Shown: positions 34,653 through 47,032, numbered from the stretch's first letter. The stretch: DNA of 64,000 bases from Papaver somniferum (GCF_003573695.1 NC_039358.1:94686881-94750880), one strand, 5' to 3'. Numbers and translations: made by a program. The notes: generated from the sequence alone by a model not told the origin.

Positions 34653-37550
34653 TGTTAGAGCACTGCTCGGTCGAACTCGTAAGCGTTGCTATCTCAAGCT
34701 TATTTGTCAAGTTTAGTTGATCAAAACTATAGTCTTGATTTCTAGTCTACTCATAGTAGTTTCGGACTAGGATAGATTGTGTAGTTGAGCTTTAGACTTC
34801 ACGACGCTTACAACTGAAGACGAAGATCTACTGAAGAACTCAGAGGAACTTCATCAACAAAAGGTATGTGGAGACTAAAACTTATCTATCACTCAAAAGT
34901 CTATTATATTCTATTTTATCTCCTATTGAGACAAAAGTCGTATAGCGATATTTGTTATTCGATCTGAGTATAACTCCCTTATCTATTTCTCGAAATATGT
35001 GTTGGTAGCTTTTTGCTTTAGTTACATTCATCATTATTCTTGACGAGTTTAGTTGGAAACAATTTATTTGTTGGAAACTAAAGAATAAGTCAAAAGATGA
35101 TCAAGTGGAAATTGCCTTGAAACATCTTACATGATTTGTGTGAGACAATCATTTGATGTCGACTTGGAAAGTTTCGTATTGATCATTCGATCACTTGAAA
35201 ATTGCTTATAAGCTAATGGTTTGTGTGAGACAGCCATTGTTGTCTTCTAAAAATGTTTCAATGATTGAAATGGGAGTTTAGAACTAAAACCCATGTCTGT
35301 AAAACATCACAGTATACGTACTTAGTGTACAAACTGTGTTGGTATGATTCAGGTCCAGAAGCCAAGTTTGCATACATGTATGCGAACGGGTCCGGGAACC
35401 AAGTTTGCATACCAGTATGCGGACGGTTCTACCTGAGTTAGGTCCGGGAAAACAGTTTGCGTACCCATTTGCAAACTGCTGGACAATACCAAAGTCCGGA
35501 ACTAAAGTTTGCATACATGTTTGCAAACTTAGTGGTCAATGTTCTAAAATCGGTTTAGTATGTTAACATACTTATGAACAAATACGTTTATAAAATAAGG
35601 AATGCAATCTTTGCAAACCGTGGCTTAATGTCCATGAACTGATTCTTGTACTTTGTACATTATGAATCATTCTGATTTTGCTTCAATTGGATCATATATA
35701 CTTCTATGTCATTATCAATAATTGAACAACTCTGTGAAACACAATTATATTCATTTGATTATCTTTCATGATTGATTGATCTTCATAGTTGAACTAGATG
35801 TGTTAGATGAATGTGGTTAAAAAAAAAGTGTTCATATGGCTAACTTTGGTTAACTATTATTTAGCCAACTCAATATACACGTTTAAGTACGGTTACCCAT
35901 ATCTAAATGAAAGTATATTTCATTCGTGTTTGAAAAGCTAAGACCATCTAACGGTGGAGAGATATGTCTTTGGTTTCAAATAAACTTAGCTTGTATCTTA
36001 AATCATATTTTCATCTAATGGTGAATATGGAATGCTTTGTTTATAAGCTAACTTAGCAAACCCTGATTTGAAAGGCTATATAAAGGAGAACTCTAGCAAC
36101 TGGGAATATTAATCCCCACACCTCTTGTGTGATACTAGTTGCGACTAGGGTCGATTCTCCTTTAACCTATGTTTTTCCTAAAACCATTATAGGTTAACGA
36201 CTTAAAGACTTCATTAGGATTCTGAAGCCAGATCCAACTATTTTCTTTATAGTTGCGTATTCTGATCTTACTTGTTTTTATCATATTGAGTACTATCTTC
36301 TGTAAGATTTGCTCGATATTTATCTCCGATAGGTAAGATATAAAAAGTAAATCACAAATCTCTTTGTCTCATTCTTTGTGATTCCATAATAACTTGTTCT
36401 ACTATCATACAGTTAAGTTATTGTGAGGTGATTGATATCTCTAGGTTGTTCTTCGAGAATATAAGACCGGATTATTAATTGGTTCCTGTGCAGCTTGATT
36501 TATCATAAGACGGAACAAAACTTCATAGGTATTTCTGTGGGAGACAGATTTATCTATCAGAATAGACATTTCTGTGGGAGACCGATTTGTTTATAAGTCT
36601 TCGACTTTGGGTCGTAGCAACTCTTAGTTGTGGGTGAGATCAGCTAAGGGAATCAAGTGCATAGAGTCATATTGGGATTTAAAGGCATACGGAACGCGAC
36701 TTTACCTTGATCAGTGTGAGATTGGTTAGGGCTCAGCTTGATTAAGATTATTGTGTGGTGATTGATACTTCTAGGCTGTTCTTCGGGAATATAAGTCCGG
36801 TATATCAATTGGTTCCTGTTCACCTTGATTTATCAAAGGACGGAACAAAACTCATAGGTTTATCTGTGGGAGACAGATTTATCTATTTAATAAACTTTTC
36901 TGTGTGAGACAGATTGGTTTATCAAGTCTTCGATTTTGGGTCGTAGAAACTCTTAGTTGTGGGTGAGATCAGCTAAGGGAATAAAGTGCGCAGAATCCGG
37001 CGTGGTTCTAGAGGCGTAAGGAACGCGACTGTACCTTGATCAATGTGAGATTGGTTAGGGATCAACTACATTCCAGTCCGAAGTTAACTTGGAGTAGGCT
37101 AGTGTCTGTAGCGGCTTAATACAGTGTGGTATTCAAATCTGGACTAGGTCCCGGGGGTTTTCTGCATTTGCGATATCCTCGTTAACAAAACTTCTGGTGT
37201 CTGTGTTATTTCTTTTCCGCATTATATTTGTTTATATAATTGAAATATCACAGGTTGTGCGTAAGTACAATCAATTGTGAATCCAACCTTTGGTTGTTGA
37301 TTAAATTGATTGACACTTGGATATTGGTTTTTGATACCGTCCAAGTTATTTCTTATATTCAATCGGGCTCGCAAATTCCTATTTGTTTGATTGCGGATTG
37401 AATTGAGAAATAGAGATATAACTCTTTGATATAATTTTCTTAAGATTGAGTCTGACTGTTTAGTTGATTCTCTTGAAAGTATATTTGAGTTAGTCCATAC
37501 AGATTGCTAAGCGAAATATTGGGCGTGGTTGTTAGACCCCCACTTTTTCA
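34653..37550 (+). repeat. Element 6: chimeric LTR with internal duplication
   Basis: Plus-strand LTR with family-typical start (TGTTAGAGCACTGCTCGG) and end (CCACTTTTTCA), but 2898 bases long against about 2475. The segment from about 36412 to 36740 recurs at 36741-37070. The left part (to 36740) is a diverged subtype with its own array at 35310-35530; the right part resembles element 5 closely. Left flank GATAG and right flank CAATT do not match, so it is not a simple insertion. TATATAAA at 36077-36084. Confidence 0.8.
36412..37070 (+). repeat. Direct duplication of about 330 bases inside element 6
   Basis: Both copies start with TTATTGTG(A/T)GGTGATTGATA and include TTCTTCG(A/G)GAATATAAG, CGGAACAAAAC and GGGTGAGATCAGCTAAGGGA, ending at ATTGGTTAGGG. 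The copies differ by many substitutions, with the second nearer to element 5. Confidence 0.85.
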
Positions 37551-38879
37551 CAATTCATTCAATATTCAACGTTAGATGAAAACATGATTATAATCAAGCT
37601 AATATATTTTAACCGTTAGATAGAACTTGGCTTGTTATATACAAATGAAATGTGACTTCATTTAGATATGATTAATCGTACCTAAACGTGTGCACAAAGT
37701 TGGCTCAATAATAATTAACCGAAGTTATCCATATGAACACTTTCATATCAATATTGTTCATCTTAATTACAACTAGTTCAAATGACTCAAATGAAACTAG
37801 TTCTAGAGTTGTTCAATTGCTTATGTTCTCATAGAAGTATACAAGACACAATTGAAGTAAAATCGATTTTGATTCACTCGAATCAATTCATGAACATTAT
37901 AGCCACGGTTTGCAAAAGATTGCATTCCTTATTATATAAATGTATTTGTTCATGAACAAACCTATTTTAGAACTTAACCCACTCAAGTATGCATACGGGT
38001 ACGCATACCTAAGTAGCCGGACTTGGTCTGGGTTCTCCAGTATGTGAACGAGTACGCATACTGTCGTACATGACCAAACTCAGTTGAATTCCCGGACTTG
38101 AACTTTTAAGTCGGTAGGCATACGGGTATGCATACTAAGTTCCCGGACTTCAACTATCAAACCACTATGCATACGGGTATGCATATTATGGTTCCCGGAC
38201 TTGGAATAATTTGCAACAGTTAGCATACGAGTACGCATACTGTATTATATCCAATCAATGGTTAATCGTTCTAAACTCCATGTTAATCATTGAAACATTC
38301 TTGGAAGACGGGAATAGCTATCTCACACTAACTATTAGCTTCAAATCAATTTTCAAGTGATCAATAGATCAATACGAAACATTCTGAGTCTACATCAAAT
38401 GACTGTCTCACACAAATCATGTAAGATGTTATCAGGCGAGTTTCACATGATCATCTTTTGACTTTCGTCAAGAATAAAGATGAAATTTGTTAAAGCAAAA
38501 TCTTACCAACACATATTTCGAGAAATATGTAAGCGAGTTAAACTCATCTCGAAATATCAAATTTATATAATATAAAGTCTATATAGTTATACGACTTTTG
38601 TCTCAATAGGAGATAGAATAGAAATAGACTTCTGAGTGATAGATGAGTTCAAGTCTCCACATACCTTTTGTTGATGAAGTTCCAAAAGCTCCCCTTAGTA
38701 GTTCTTCGTCTTCAATCGATGAACGCCGTGAAATATAAAGCTCAGCTACACATTCTATCATAATCTGACACATAGCTATAAGTAGACTAGAAATTAAGAC
38801 TTATAGTTTTGGCAACTAAACTTGAAAAACAAGTTTGAGATAGCAACGCTTGCGAGTTCGACCGAGCAGTTCTTTAACA
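37551..38879 (-). repeat. Element 7: truncated inverted LTR
   Basis: Minus-strand 5' portion of the same LTR family. On the minus strand it starts TGTTAAAGAACTGCTCGG at 38879 and stops mid-LTR at 37551 (equivalent to about 4013 in the LTR of element 1). It includes the GTATGCATAC array at about 37985-38250. Its R/U5 half is missing, replaced by the plus-strand end of element 6. Confidence 0.85.
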
Positions 38880-38954
38880 AGAACTCCTATTGTTCATAAA
38901 CCCTTGGTTGAAAGAATAATTATTTGAGTTCCATGCTTTCGTCCTTATAAAAGA

Positions 38955-39250
38955 ATGGAAAGATTAAAAAGACTTATGAAACCATCGATCTTGATGAAGA
39001 TGACTCAAAGGAAGGAAGTTCTTGCCATGAAAGAATGCTGAAAAGGATCGATTTAAGACATGAACATAACTCATGGATTGTTGATTCCTTTAGGGATCTA
39101 ACTCATGCTCAAAATGACTCTAAGATTGAAATTGCTAACCTTCAGTTACAATTAAATCAGCTCTTCGATAGTCAACTCAAGATTATCGAAAAGCAAAAAG
39201 TCATGATTAGGAACCAGAATACGACACTTAGGAAGCACATTGTATTGTGA
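38955..39250 (+). pseudogene. Small helical ORF, element 8
   Basis: Start aligned with the element 4 ORF at ATG 38955; a one-base deletion near 38962 puts the rest in the frame that runs to TGA 39250. Residues ERMLKRIDLRHEHNSWIV and NDSKIEIANLQLQLNQLF, then QLKIIEKQKVMIRNQN show heptad-like hydrophobics, consistent with a coiled coil. About 98 codons. No known domain. Found in the pol position of a gag-type copia element. Confidence 0.5.
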
Positions 39251-40664
39251 ATCTGAAGGTCTTCGTACTGAGCCAGGAGCACAACATGTCAACTATTCAA
39301 TGGGTAAAATATGTTAGTGAGTCATTCTTCGACGGAGTTGCAGAAATGTATGAATAAATAGATGAAGTCTAAGTTTTTAAAATTCATGGTATTCACTTTT
39401 TATTTCCCTTCTATTTTTTAATCTAGGAAACTTCTTTTGAGAATTTGTTCTTAAAAAGGATAACTAGGGTTTGGTATCGCAAATATTGTGTGCACACATA
39501 GCTATTTCCAACGTTCTTCATCTTGCATGTTTTTAGATTTATTTGTTTAAATCCTAGAGTTGTTGGAAGATGAACTTGCAGTATGTAATCATTATTGGTT
39601 TAGTTATTACAAAAGTCTTATGAAATATTTATGCTTTTACGTTCTCGTGAATCTGCTAATATTTCATATATGCTCAGAAGTTAAATCTATTATATTTTTA
39701 TAAATGGAAAATAGAACAAGCTCTTTGAGATTTTTCTCGCAATATTGATCATCTTGTGATCACACTTTTGTGTTTGCTGCTTGACACACTCCGTAAGATT
39801 CTCTTATGTTGAGTAAAATTGAGTAAAATTGTCTCGTTGTTCGTAATTGGCCTTGAGATTAATTTATGTCGATCCTATGGATACAAATCCTTGTGATTTG
39901 TTAATATCCGCCAAAATCCTTCTTTTCCACAAAAGCAAGGTCACTCATGTTGTTATCTTGGGAACGACATTTCATGGGGGAGAGTTATTAAATGAACTTG
40001 TGCTAAATTGCTATATCTTTGTGGGGAGTGTGGAGTAGAATTTTAAAGGGGATGCTTGTATATTTTTAATCTCCTAGAATGAGCGCTAGGTATTCATTAC
40101 TATGTGATATCATCTAAATAAGTTGATATGAGGAGTTACATTTTAACTATGTTTTTATGTAGTATCTCCATCTTCCTTAAAACTTGAGATATCTTTTGGT
40201 TGTATTCATTATGATCCGGCGATTTTCGTACCTTTGTTAATAAAATGGGGGAGAATTATTCAGTAGTTTCATACAACATTCATATGGTTTACGGATCATC
40301 ATGTAAGGGGAGTGGATTATTAAGCAATAGGTTTCACTTATTATACAAATATGTAAGTATTGATTAAGGGGGAGAAACATATCACCGTAAGTTCAGAGTC
40401 GAGATACAATTGAACTTTGAAGAGAAGATAATAATACTATGCTTACGTATAATGACGAGAGTTATCATATCTACAGATCTACAAAAACAACGATGCTGAG
40501 TTGAACACGTTCAGAATCATTGCGACTTGAAATAACGAAGAGTTCAAAGAGAGTTGAAGAAACCAAGGAAATCAAGGCATGATAGATCGAGGAGTTTTTC
40601 GAAGCTTTACTTTTGTTATCCATGTGTATTAATAGTTTTTTCACTAAAATGACAAAGGGGGGAT
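39251..40664 (+). other. 3' untranslated tract and polypurine tract, element 8
   Basis: Non-coding. It shares with elements 5 and 9 the series of purine motifs (40 bases around 39975, 40245, 40305, 40368) and the TTTTTTCACTAAAATGACAAAGG run that precedes the polypurine tract CAAAGGGGGGAT (40653-40664). The 63-codon ORF at 39847-40038 is judged incidental. Confidence 0.7.
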
Positions 40665-41832
40665 TGTTAGAGCATTGCTCGGTCGAACTCACAAGTGTTG
40701 ATATATCAAGCTTGTTATCAAAACTATATCTTGATTTCTAGTCTACAATTAGTTAAGTCTCGGTCTAGGATAGAGGTAGTTTAGAAAAGAACCAGCCATC
40801 ATTTGTGTTCTACCGTATGAAGGCGAAGATCAACTGAAGCTTTTGGAGAACTTCATCAACAAAAGGTAAGTAAAGACTGATCCACTTATTTCTCAAGTTA
40901 TATTCACCTTTTTATCCTTGAGACGAATTTCGTATAACTAATTAGATTAGCTTGCATAGACAAGAATTTTGAGTCGAGAACTAATTATTTAGTTTACGAA
41001 TTACTTGAAATATAATGATTAAGATTAATGAACATTTGTTCATACTTGATCAATTTCAGTGGAGAACATTTTATTGTTCGAAACCAAATCATGATTCAAT
41101 TTTATCATTCAAAAATAGCCTGGAACAGTGATATGTGTCATTGATGTTATTCGGGAATGTTTCGAATTGATTTAGAGAAATATAGAACTAGTATATTCGG
41201 AATAAAAGACAGTGTTATTAGTATTACAAACTGAGATAACTTTTATATATCTGAAGTCGTAGTACATGTACTCGTACACGTAGCGGAGTAGCTATATATC
41301 GACTTACAAATTTGTCTGATACGCATATTCGTATGCACATCATGGGAAAATCTGTTTGTTTCGTGATCCGGATAGGTATGTATATTCGTATATAAACCAT
41401 TTTGGAACTGTGGTAAGGGAACCGGGTTTAAGTATCCAAACCGATATGCAGACCAATACAATTCTATGTTCTTGAACAAGTTTAGTACCCAAAACGGTAC
41501 GCAAACTGAAAAGGTTCTGTGAACTCCGGAACAGGTAAAGCCTTAAAGTTTTTAAACCGGTTCGCAAACTGAAAAAGTTCCATGGACTCCGGAACTTAGT
41601 TTTTCACCTAAGTTTGCAAACCGGTACGTGAAATGAAAAAGTTTTGTCAACTCCGGAACTCTGCAAACCGGTCTACGTACTATGACTCAGCCGATTCACG
41701 AATGGCTCATGTATTTATAGTTTGTTCATTTACAAACTATGTCGATTGTGTTCAAATGCGTTTAAATTTTTTCTATGAGATGATTTGCATTTGATCAATT
41801 GTCTAATTAACACTAGACTTATTTGATCACAT
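40665..41832 (+). repeat. 3' LTR of element 8, 5' portion
   Basis: Starts TGTTAGAGCATTGCTCGG directly after the polypurine tract. It soon diverges from the other LTRs and has its own motif array at about 41380-41680 (AAACCGGTNCGCAAACTG, AAAAAGTTC, ACTCCGGAAC). Cut at 41833 by the LTR of element 9; the remainder should lie right of the window. Confidence 0.8.
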
Positions 41833-42429
41833 TGTTAGAGCACTGCTCGGTCAAACTCGCATGCGTTGCTATCTCAAGCATGTTTGTTAATGTTAGTGAT
41901 CAAAACTATAAGTCTTGATTTCTAGTCTCTTATAGCTAAGTCTCGGGCTAGGATAGTAAGTGTAGTTGAGCTCAAGGACGTCATGGCCATTCATCATACA
42001 AGAAAAAGATCTACTCAAGAAACCGGTGGAACTTCTCGACAAAAATGTATGTAGAGACTTGAACTTATCTGTCACTCAAAAGTCTATTTATTCTATCTCC
42101 TACTCTTTGAGACAAAAGTCAAATGCTATATATATAGACTAGATCATACACATTTTGTATTTCGAGCCGAGTATACCTCGCCGATCTATATCTCGAAATA
42201 TGTGTTGGTAAGCTTTTCGCTTCGAACAAGTTTATCTTTACCTAGTGATGAAAGTCATGAATGTTTCAATCACTTTGAAAATTGCTTTGACGAGAAATAG
42301 TATAACAACTATATAACGTCCTCTAAGAATGTTTCAATGATTGTAATGAGAGTTTAGATTACATAACCAATGGATTCCTTGAACCGAAGTTTTTGAACTT
42401 TGTTGATCAAGAGAACCGGAAGTATGGTA

Positions 42430-42680
42430 AGTGCCAAGTCCGCGAACTCAGTCCGCGAACTGCCGAAGTTCTCAAACCCGAGAATTTCTGCTGGAGTTGA
42501 CAAACTACTTGCGTAAGCCAAGTTGGCGAACCCAGTCCACAAAACCAGTCCGCGAACCCAGTCCACGAAACCAGTCCGCGAAATGGCGTAGTTCCCGAAC
42601 CCGAGAATTTCTGCTGGAGTTTGTAAACTCTATCCGCTGTCTTAAGTCCGCGAACCTAGTTTGCGAACTTGAGAAGGTTA
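42430..42680 (+). repeat. CCGCGAAC motif array in the LTR of element 9
   Basis: Seven or more copies of (A)GTCC(G/A)CGAA(C/A)C(C/T)(A/C)AG, plus two copies of CCCGAGAATTTCTGCTGGAG. The 3' LTR copy is at 63590-63800 with fewer repeats. Flanked by the family-conserved AATGTTTCAATGATTG on the left and ACTAAGGAATGCA / GCAAACCGTGG on the right. Confidence 0.8.
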
Positions 42681-43129
42681 TATATCTAAAGATGATTTCT
42701 GAACTTAATCTTAAAATACTAAGGAATGCATTAGCAAACCGTGGTTATTAAAGTTCATGAACCGATTCGAGTGAATCAAATCATCTTTGCTTAAATTGTG
42801 TCTTGTGTAGTTACATAAGATTTCCTTGCAATTGAACAACTCTCTTAACTAGTTCATTTGAGTCAATTGAACTAGTTATGGTGAAGAAGAACATGGTTGG
42901 TATGAAGTGCTCATATGGTTAACCTCTTTGGGCAGACTATTGTTGAACCAACAATGTACACGTTTAGGTGCAGTTAACAAACCTAGAATCGTACAGTCAT
43001 TTGTGTATGACAAGCTAAGCTTTCGATCTAACGGTTGAGAAATATTAGCTTGAATCTAAATCAGGTTTTCATCTAACGGTGAATATTGATTGATGTGTAA
43101 CTAAGGCAAAACCCTGATTTGAAAGGCTG

Positions 43130-43135
43130 TATAAA
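43130..43135 (+). promoter_or_regulatory. TATA box, 5' LTR of element 9
   Basis: TATAAA in GGCTGTATAAAGGAGA, positionally equivalent to TATATAAG in element 5. Confidence 0.55.
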
Positions 43136-43865
43136 GGAGACATCTAGTATTGTGCAAAACTAATCCCCACACCTTACGTGTGATACTAGTTTGCGTGATA
43201 GAATCGTTTCTCCTTTAGCCTTTGGTTTTCTTCTTCTAAAACCAGGTTAACGACTTAAAGACTTCATTGGGATTGTGAAGCCGGACCGATATTATTTTTA
43301 TCGTAGTTGTGTGATCTGATCTTGCATCTTCTATCGTAACAGTACAATCATATTGACTGGCTTGAGATCGTGAGAGTTCTCCGATAGGCAAGATATAAAA
43401 ATTAATCACAAACACCTTCATCTCATCGTTTGTGATTCCATGACATCTTGTTTCACTACCATACGATTAATATTGTTGTGAGGTGATTGATTAATCTAGG
43501 ATGTTCTTCGGGAATATAAGACCGGATTATCAATTGGTTCTTGTTCACCTTGATTATTATCAAAAGACGGAACAAAAACTTTTAGGGTTTTTTCTGTGGG
43601 AGATAGATTGATCCTTTGATAAACTTGTCTGTGTGAGACAGATTTGTTTATTGTTAAAGCCTACGATTTTGGGTCGTAGCAACTCTTAGTTGTGGGTGAG
43701 ATCAGCTAAGGGAATCAAGTGTGCAGTATTCTACTGGGATCAGAGGCGTAGGGAATACAATTGTACCTTGGATCAGTGGGAGACTGATTGGGGTTCAACT
43801 ATAGTCCAGTCCGAAGTTAGCTTGGAGTAGGCTAGTGTCTGCAACGGCTTAATACAGTGTGTATT

Positions 43866-45324
43866 TGATGTAGTTTTGAAAGTGGTAAGTAGAGTATCGT
43901 TCAAACTCGGACTTGTAAGATTCGATTTCAGACTTAATAAAATATATACAATAAAGTTGTCACAGTATCGAGAGGTACTGAGACTCAGGATTCCACCAAA
44001 TTCCATTCATGTGATTCAAATAATAATTCCAATCAATTATAAATCAAATATTAAAAATATGGACTCTTATTCTTTGCCAAAAAGTAGATTTTTGAAAATC
44101 AATGATTGTTAATCAAAAGCATGATGTATCAAAAATACATAGACCAAGCATACACCATCAAACGAAATCACACCCATTCAATAGAAATCATAAATCGATT
44201 AAAAATCAATGCAAATAGTCATAAAAGAATTATTAGAATTACCACATGCGTGAAATAGGGCTTCCTCCGTCATCCCAGTGTTTCGGTTTAGCTTCTCATA
44301 TCAAAAACAGGCTCAAAAGAATAAATCATGGCTCAAAAGTTGTTTTTATTGAAGAGATGATATGATTCAGTGAATATGCAACGACGTACTGGAGTTACAG
44401 AGTTCACTGTTACAGGAGGTGTTGCTAACTGAAGATAAATGTAGTTTTTCAGCTGTTACAGAGAGAATACTGTAGCACTGTTGCGAATTTGAGATGCTGT
44501 TCTTCGTTGCAACGCTTGTTCTTCAGCAGCAGCAGCAGCAGAGACAGGCTTTCTGTAATCTCCGATTCTCTCCTCCTGAGCTCTCCTCTCGACCCCAAAC
44601 TCTCGATACCCCTTCTTGAGACCCTAGGAAACCTATTTATACACCATAGGGCGATTAAATCTCTCCCAAATCGCTTCGAAATCTCTTCTTTCCTTCCTTG
44701 GCAGTCACAGCAATAATTCCTTCCCTAATTCGTTTCACGCGTTTCTGAGCTTTCCCACTTATCTCAAACTCTTCCTTAGATATATATGTATCTTTGGAAA
44801 GAGTTTACTTGCCTTTAATCTCCTTGAATAACAGATTTTGAACCCATGAAGCCGTGTTTCCTTATTTGACTTTGATTCCAATTCCCGGCTATTCTAGGCC
44901 CAAGTTGATCGGTCCAATTGCTTCTAATGAACTTGTTAAGTCATATCAAGTCCAGCCCAATCAATTTCCGGTGTTGAATCTCTTTAAAACTGCCCAAAGT
45001 TTCAGGTCCAAAATCTGCAGACGTGAGTATCTTTTCCCGCCAAATCTTTTTGATTCAAATCGTGAAGAAGGTGGGTGTCCCCCTATCCTGTGTTGTTCTC
45101 CCTTTAACAGCTGCCTGGAAATAGGTTACCCCTTATCCAAAATCGAGGGTCCGTATAGTAATTTTCTCCACGAGCTCAAAAACCACTTTTTTAGCCAATT
45201 TCGCCGCAAAAGCTTATTTCTCCAAAAATACCTATAGGGACATAAAAAGTCATAATAAATATAAAATCGAGCACTAATAATATATACAATTGAGATTATA
45301 TAAGACACAAAAATGTGCCTATCA
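43866..45324 (-). repeat. 3' LTR of gypsy element G
   Basis: On the minus strand it begins TGATAGGCACATTTTTGTG and ends AAACTACATCA. Matches 49447-50889; carries a longer CAG run (near 44525). TATA box on the minus strand at 44634-44641. Confidence 0.92.
44634..44641 (-). promoter_or_regulatory. TATA box, 3' LTR of G
   Basis: TATAAATA on the minus strand (GTGTATAAATAGG context), repeated at 50208-50215 in the 5' LTR. Confidence 0.6.
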
Positions 45325-45340
45325 AATACCCCCAAACTTA
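45325..45340 (-). other. Polypurine tract of G
   Basis: The minus strand reads AAGTTTGGGGGTATT directly before the 3' LTR. The identical tract is at 56715-56729 in H. Confidence 0.8.
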
Positions 45341-46626
45341 TTATTTGCTAGTCCTCAAGAAAATCAAATAGAAAATAAAATCCTAACTCACTGTCGTAGG
45401 CATCGTCTATTGCATTTAGCGTATGCAATAAGCCATTAAACCCCTAGGTGGCCCTAGTGGCGGAGTGTTGTCTCCGGAGGGCTTACAAGAGATATACCCA
45501 CAAAACCTTTACTACTCCAGACCCTAGCTATCTACAACGAACCTTGGAAGGCACTAAAGAATATCCTTGGTTGGCATACTTATTGACTACAGGAGGAAGT
45601 GCCCTGATGCGAAATTCCAATTGATGTACACGAGTTTGCACTCAAGCATACTAAAATTCATATATAAGTGACAGAGCCCTACTCAGATAGTTGCACTATG
45701 GACATCATATTCGGAGTCAAAACTAATCACATGGATAGATCAAGAAGATGGATATAGAAAAACATAGATGGTTTAGATGTTTACTAAGTGAACGACGTTT
45801 CCCATATCTGTCTGAAGGCCTCCGCCAAAATGAACCTATCCTAATGGATTGAGATACTAGTCTGACTAATATCAGCACACTGGCATATACAAGGGAACCA
45901 GTGGTCGATAACCTAACTCTAGGTCAACACAACTGGCATATACAAGGGTACCAGTGGTCGAATTTATTGAATTTATTCCTTTTGGTCAAATGGTCTGGTC
46001 TCAAATTTTTTTTTTCAACTTTTTGGTAACTACCATTTTTTTTGTATCTCTTTTTTTTTTCTTTTTCTTTTTCAACTTTTTTTTTTTTTTGCATGGTATC
46101 TCAATCACTCTAATTCACCCTAGCATTGGTAACAACTTGAATCGTGGGCCCCACCTATCACTTAGAGAAACATAGTTTAAAAACAAAATAAAATAAAAAT
46201 AGAAGTGAAAAGGACTCAATGAGATATGGTGAAACTATCATGTTATTTCTAACACCTGAGCTCTGTGCTTTTATGAATAGACTCTTCTAGATGTTTCCAT
46301 CTATTCAGATTGGTTCCTCAACTCCTACAACCAAAATGCTTCCATCCACTTAGGTTGGTTAGTGCCATCCTAAATAGGAATAAATTTCTAAGCTTTGGAG
46401 TTTATTTATTCATACTGCAACTAAAAAGTTTCTCCCATACCCCCAAACTTAAATCTAACATTGTCCTCAATGTTCTAAAGATGAAATTAAAAGCATGAAC
46501 AAGGAAAAACTGTTACCATTTGAAGCAAAAGAGATAAGGAAAGATATTACCGTGTCGCATGAATATTGGGTTACCTCCCAAGAAGTGCTAAGTTTAAAGT
46601 CTTCAGCCAGACTAAAAAAAGATTAG
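45341..46626 (-). other. 3' untranslated region of G
   Basis: No supported gene. Contains a run of T-rich sequence on the plus strand (about 46005-46092, poly-A-rich on the element strand) and blocks shared with H at 56730-57923 (for example GTGGCGGAGTGTTGTCTCCG). The CCCCCAAACTTA word recurs here (46440-46451) as a second polypurine-like motif. Confidence 0.65.
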
Positions 46627-47004
46627 TCACCTCATAGAATCAAAAAGTAATAGCCGAAATTTCTGTGGGTCATCAAAACCAAATAGAGCTATCAAAAATA
46701 AAAAGAATATGCAACCTGTCAAGAAAATAAGCAAATAAAGCACACCCTTGTCTAGTTTCATGTTTAAGACAACTACATCGAGCTGTGGTTCAGGTTCAGG
46801 CTCTATGAAAGGGTCTAGATAAAATATTTTCATGGGTTGGAATTCCTCAAAGCTAAGATCCGGTTCAGGTATTAGAGTCTGAAGAAACTCAAGTAAAAAT
46901 TTAAAAGCACATAATAATAACCTGAATAATTGAGGATCCTTAAAGTCAATCAGTTTTGACTCACACAATCGACCACGATGAAACTGGTGGTCTTCCTTAA
47001 ACAA
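46627..47004 (-). CDS. Hypothetical ORF with C-terminal membrane segment, G
   Basis: 125 codons. Acidic/Pro-rich middle (FIEPEPEPQLD, residues 67-76) followed by a strongly hydrophobic stretch, residues about 88-110 (VLYLLIFLTGCIFFLFLIAL), likely a transmembrane helix, and a short tail. The C-terminal part resembles H at 57924-58397 (VVL...LDEDVLCLFIFLIWC). It is in a different frame from the upstream ORF, so it may be a separate ORF or a frameshifted end of it. Located where env-like ORFs lie in some plant gypsy lineages, but nothing shows envelope function. Confidence 0.45.
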   Translation of the reverse strand: MFKEDHQFHRGRLCESKLIDFKDPQLFRLLLCAFKFLLEFLQTLIPEPDLSFEEFQPMKIFYLDPFIEPEPEPQLDVVVLNMKLDKGVLYLLIFLTGCIFFLFLIALFGFDDPQKFRLLLFDSMR

Positions 47005-47032
47005 ATGTGTCGACCCTAATCTCCTAAAGTAA

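Larger units (their letters stand above)
38880..41832 (+). mobile_element. Element 8: 3' part of a copia-type element
   Basis: Plus strand: small ORF (38955-39250), untranslated tract, polypurine tract (40651-40664) and a 3' LTR beginning at 40665, interrupted at 41833 by element 9. Upstream parts are lost at 38880, where the inverted LTR fragment of element 7 abuts. Homologous to element 4 in opposite orientation. Confidence 0.8.

Noticed and set aside
44854..45237. 127-codon plus-strand ORF MFPYLTLIPIPGY... (also 50491-50820)
   Set aside because: Antisense within the G LTRs; the two copies differ by indels and no domain is recognisable.
46003..46092. Poly-A tail of a LINE or SINE (T-rich run)
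   Set aside because: It lies inside the gypsy 3' region, a related T-rich stretch occurs at the same place in H, and there are no flanking target duplications.
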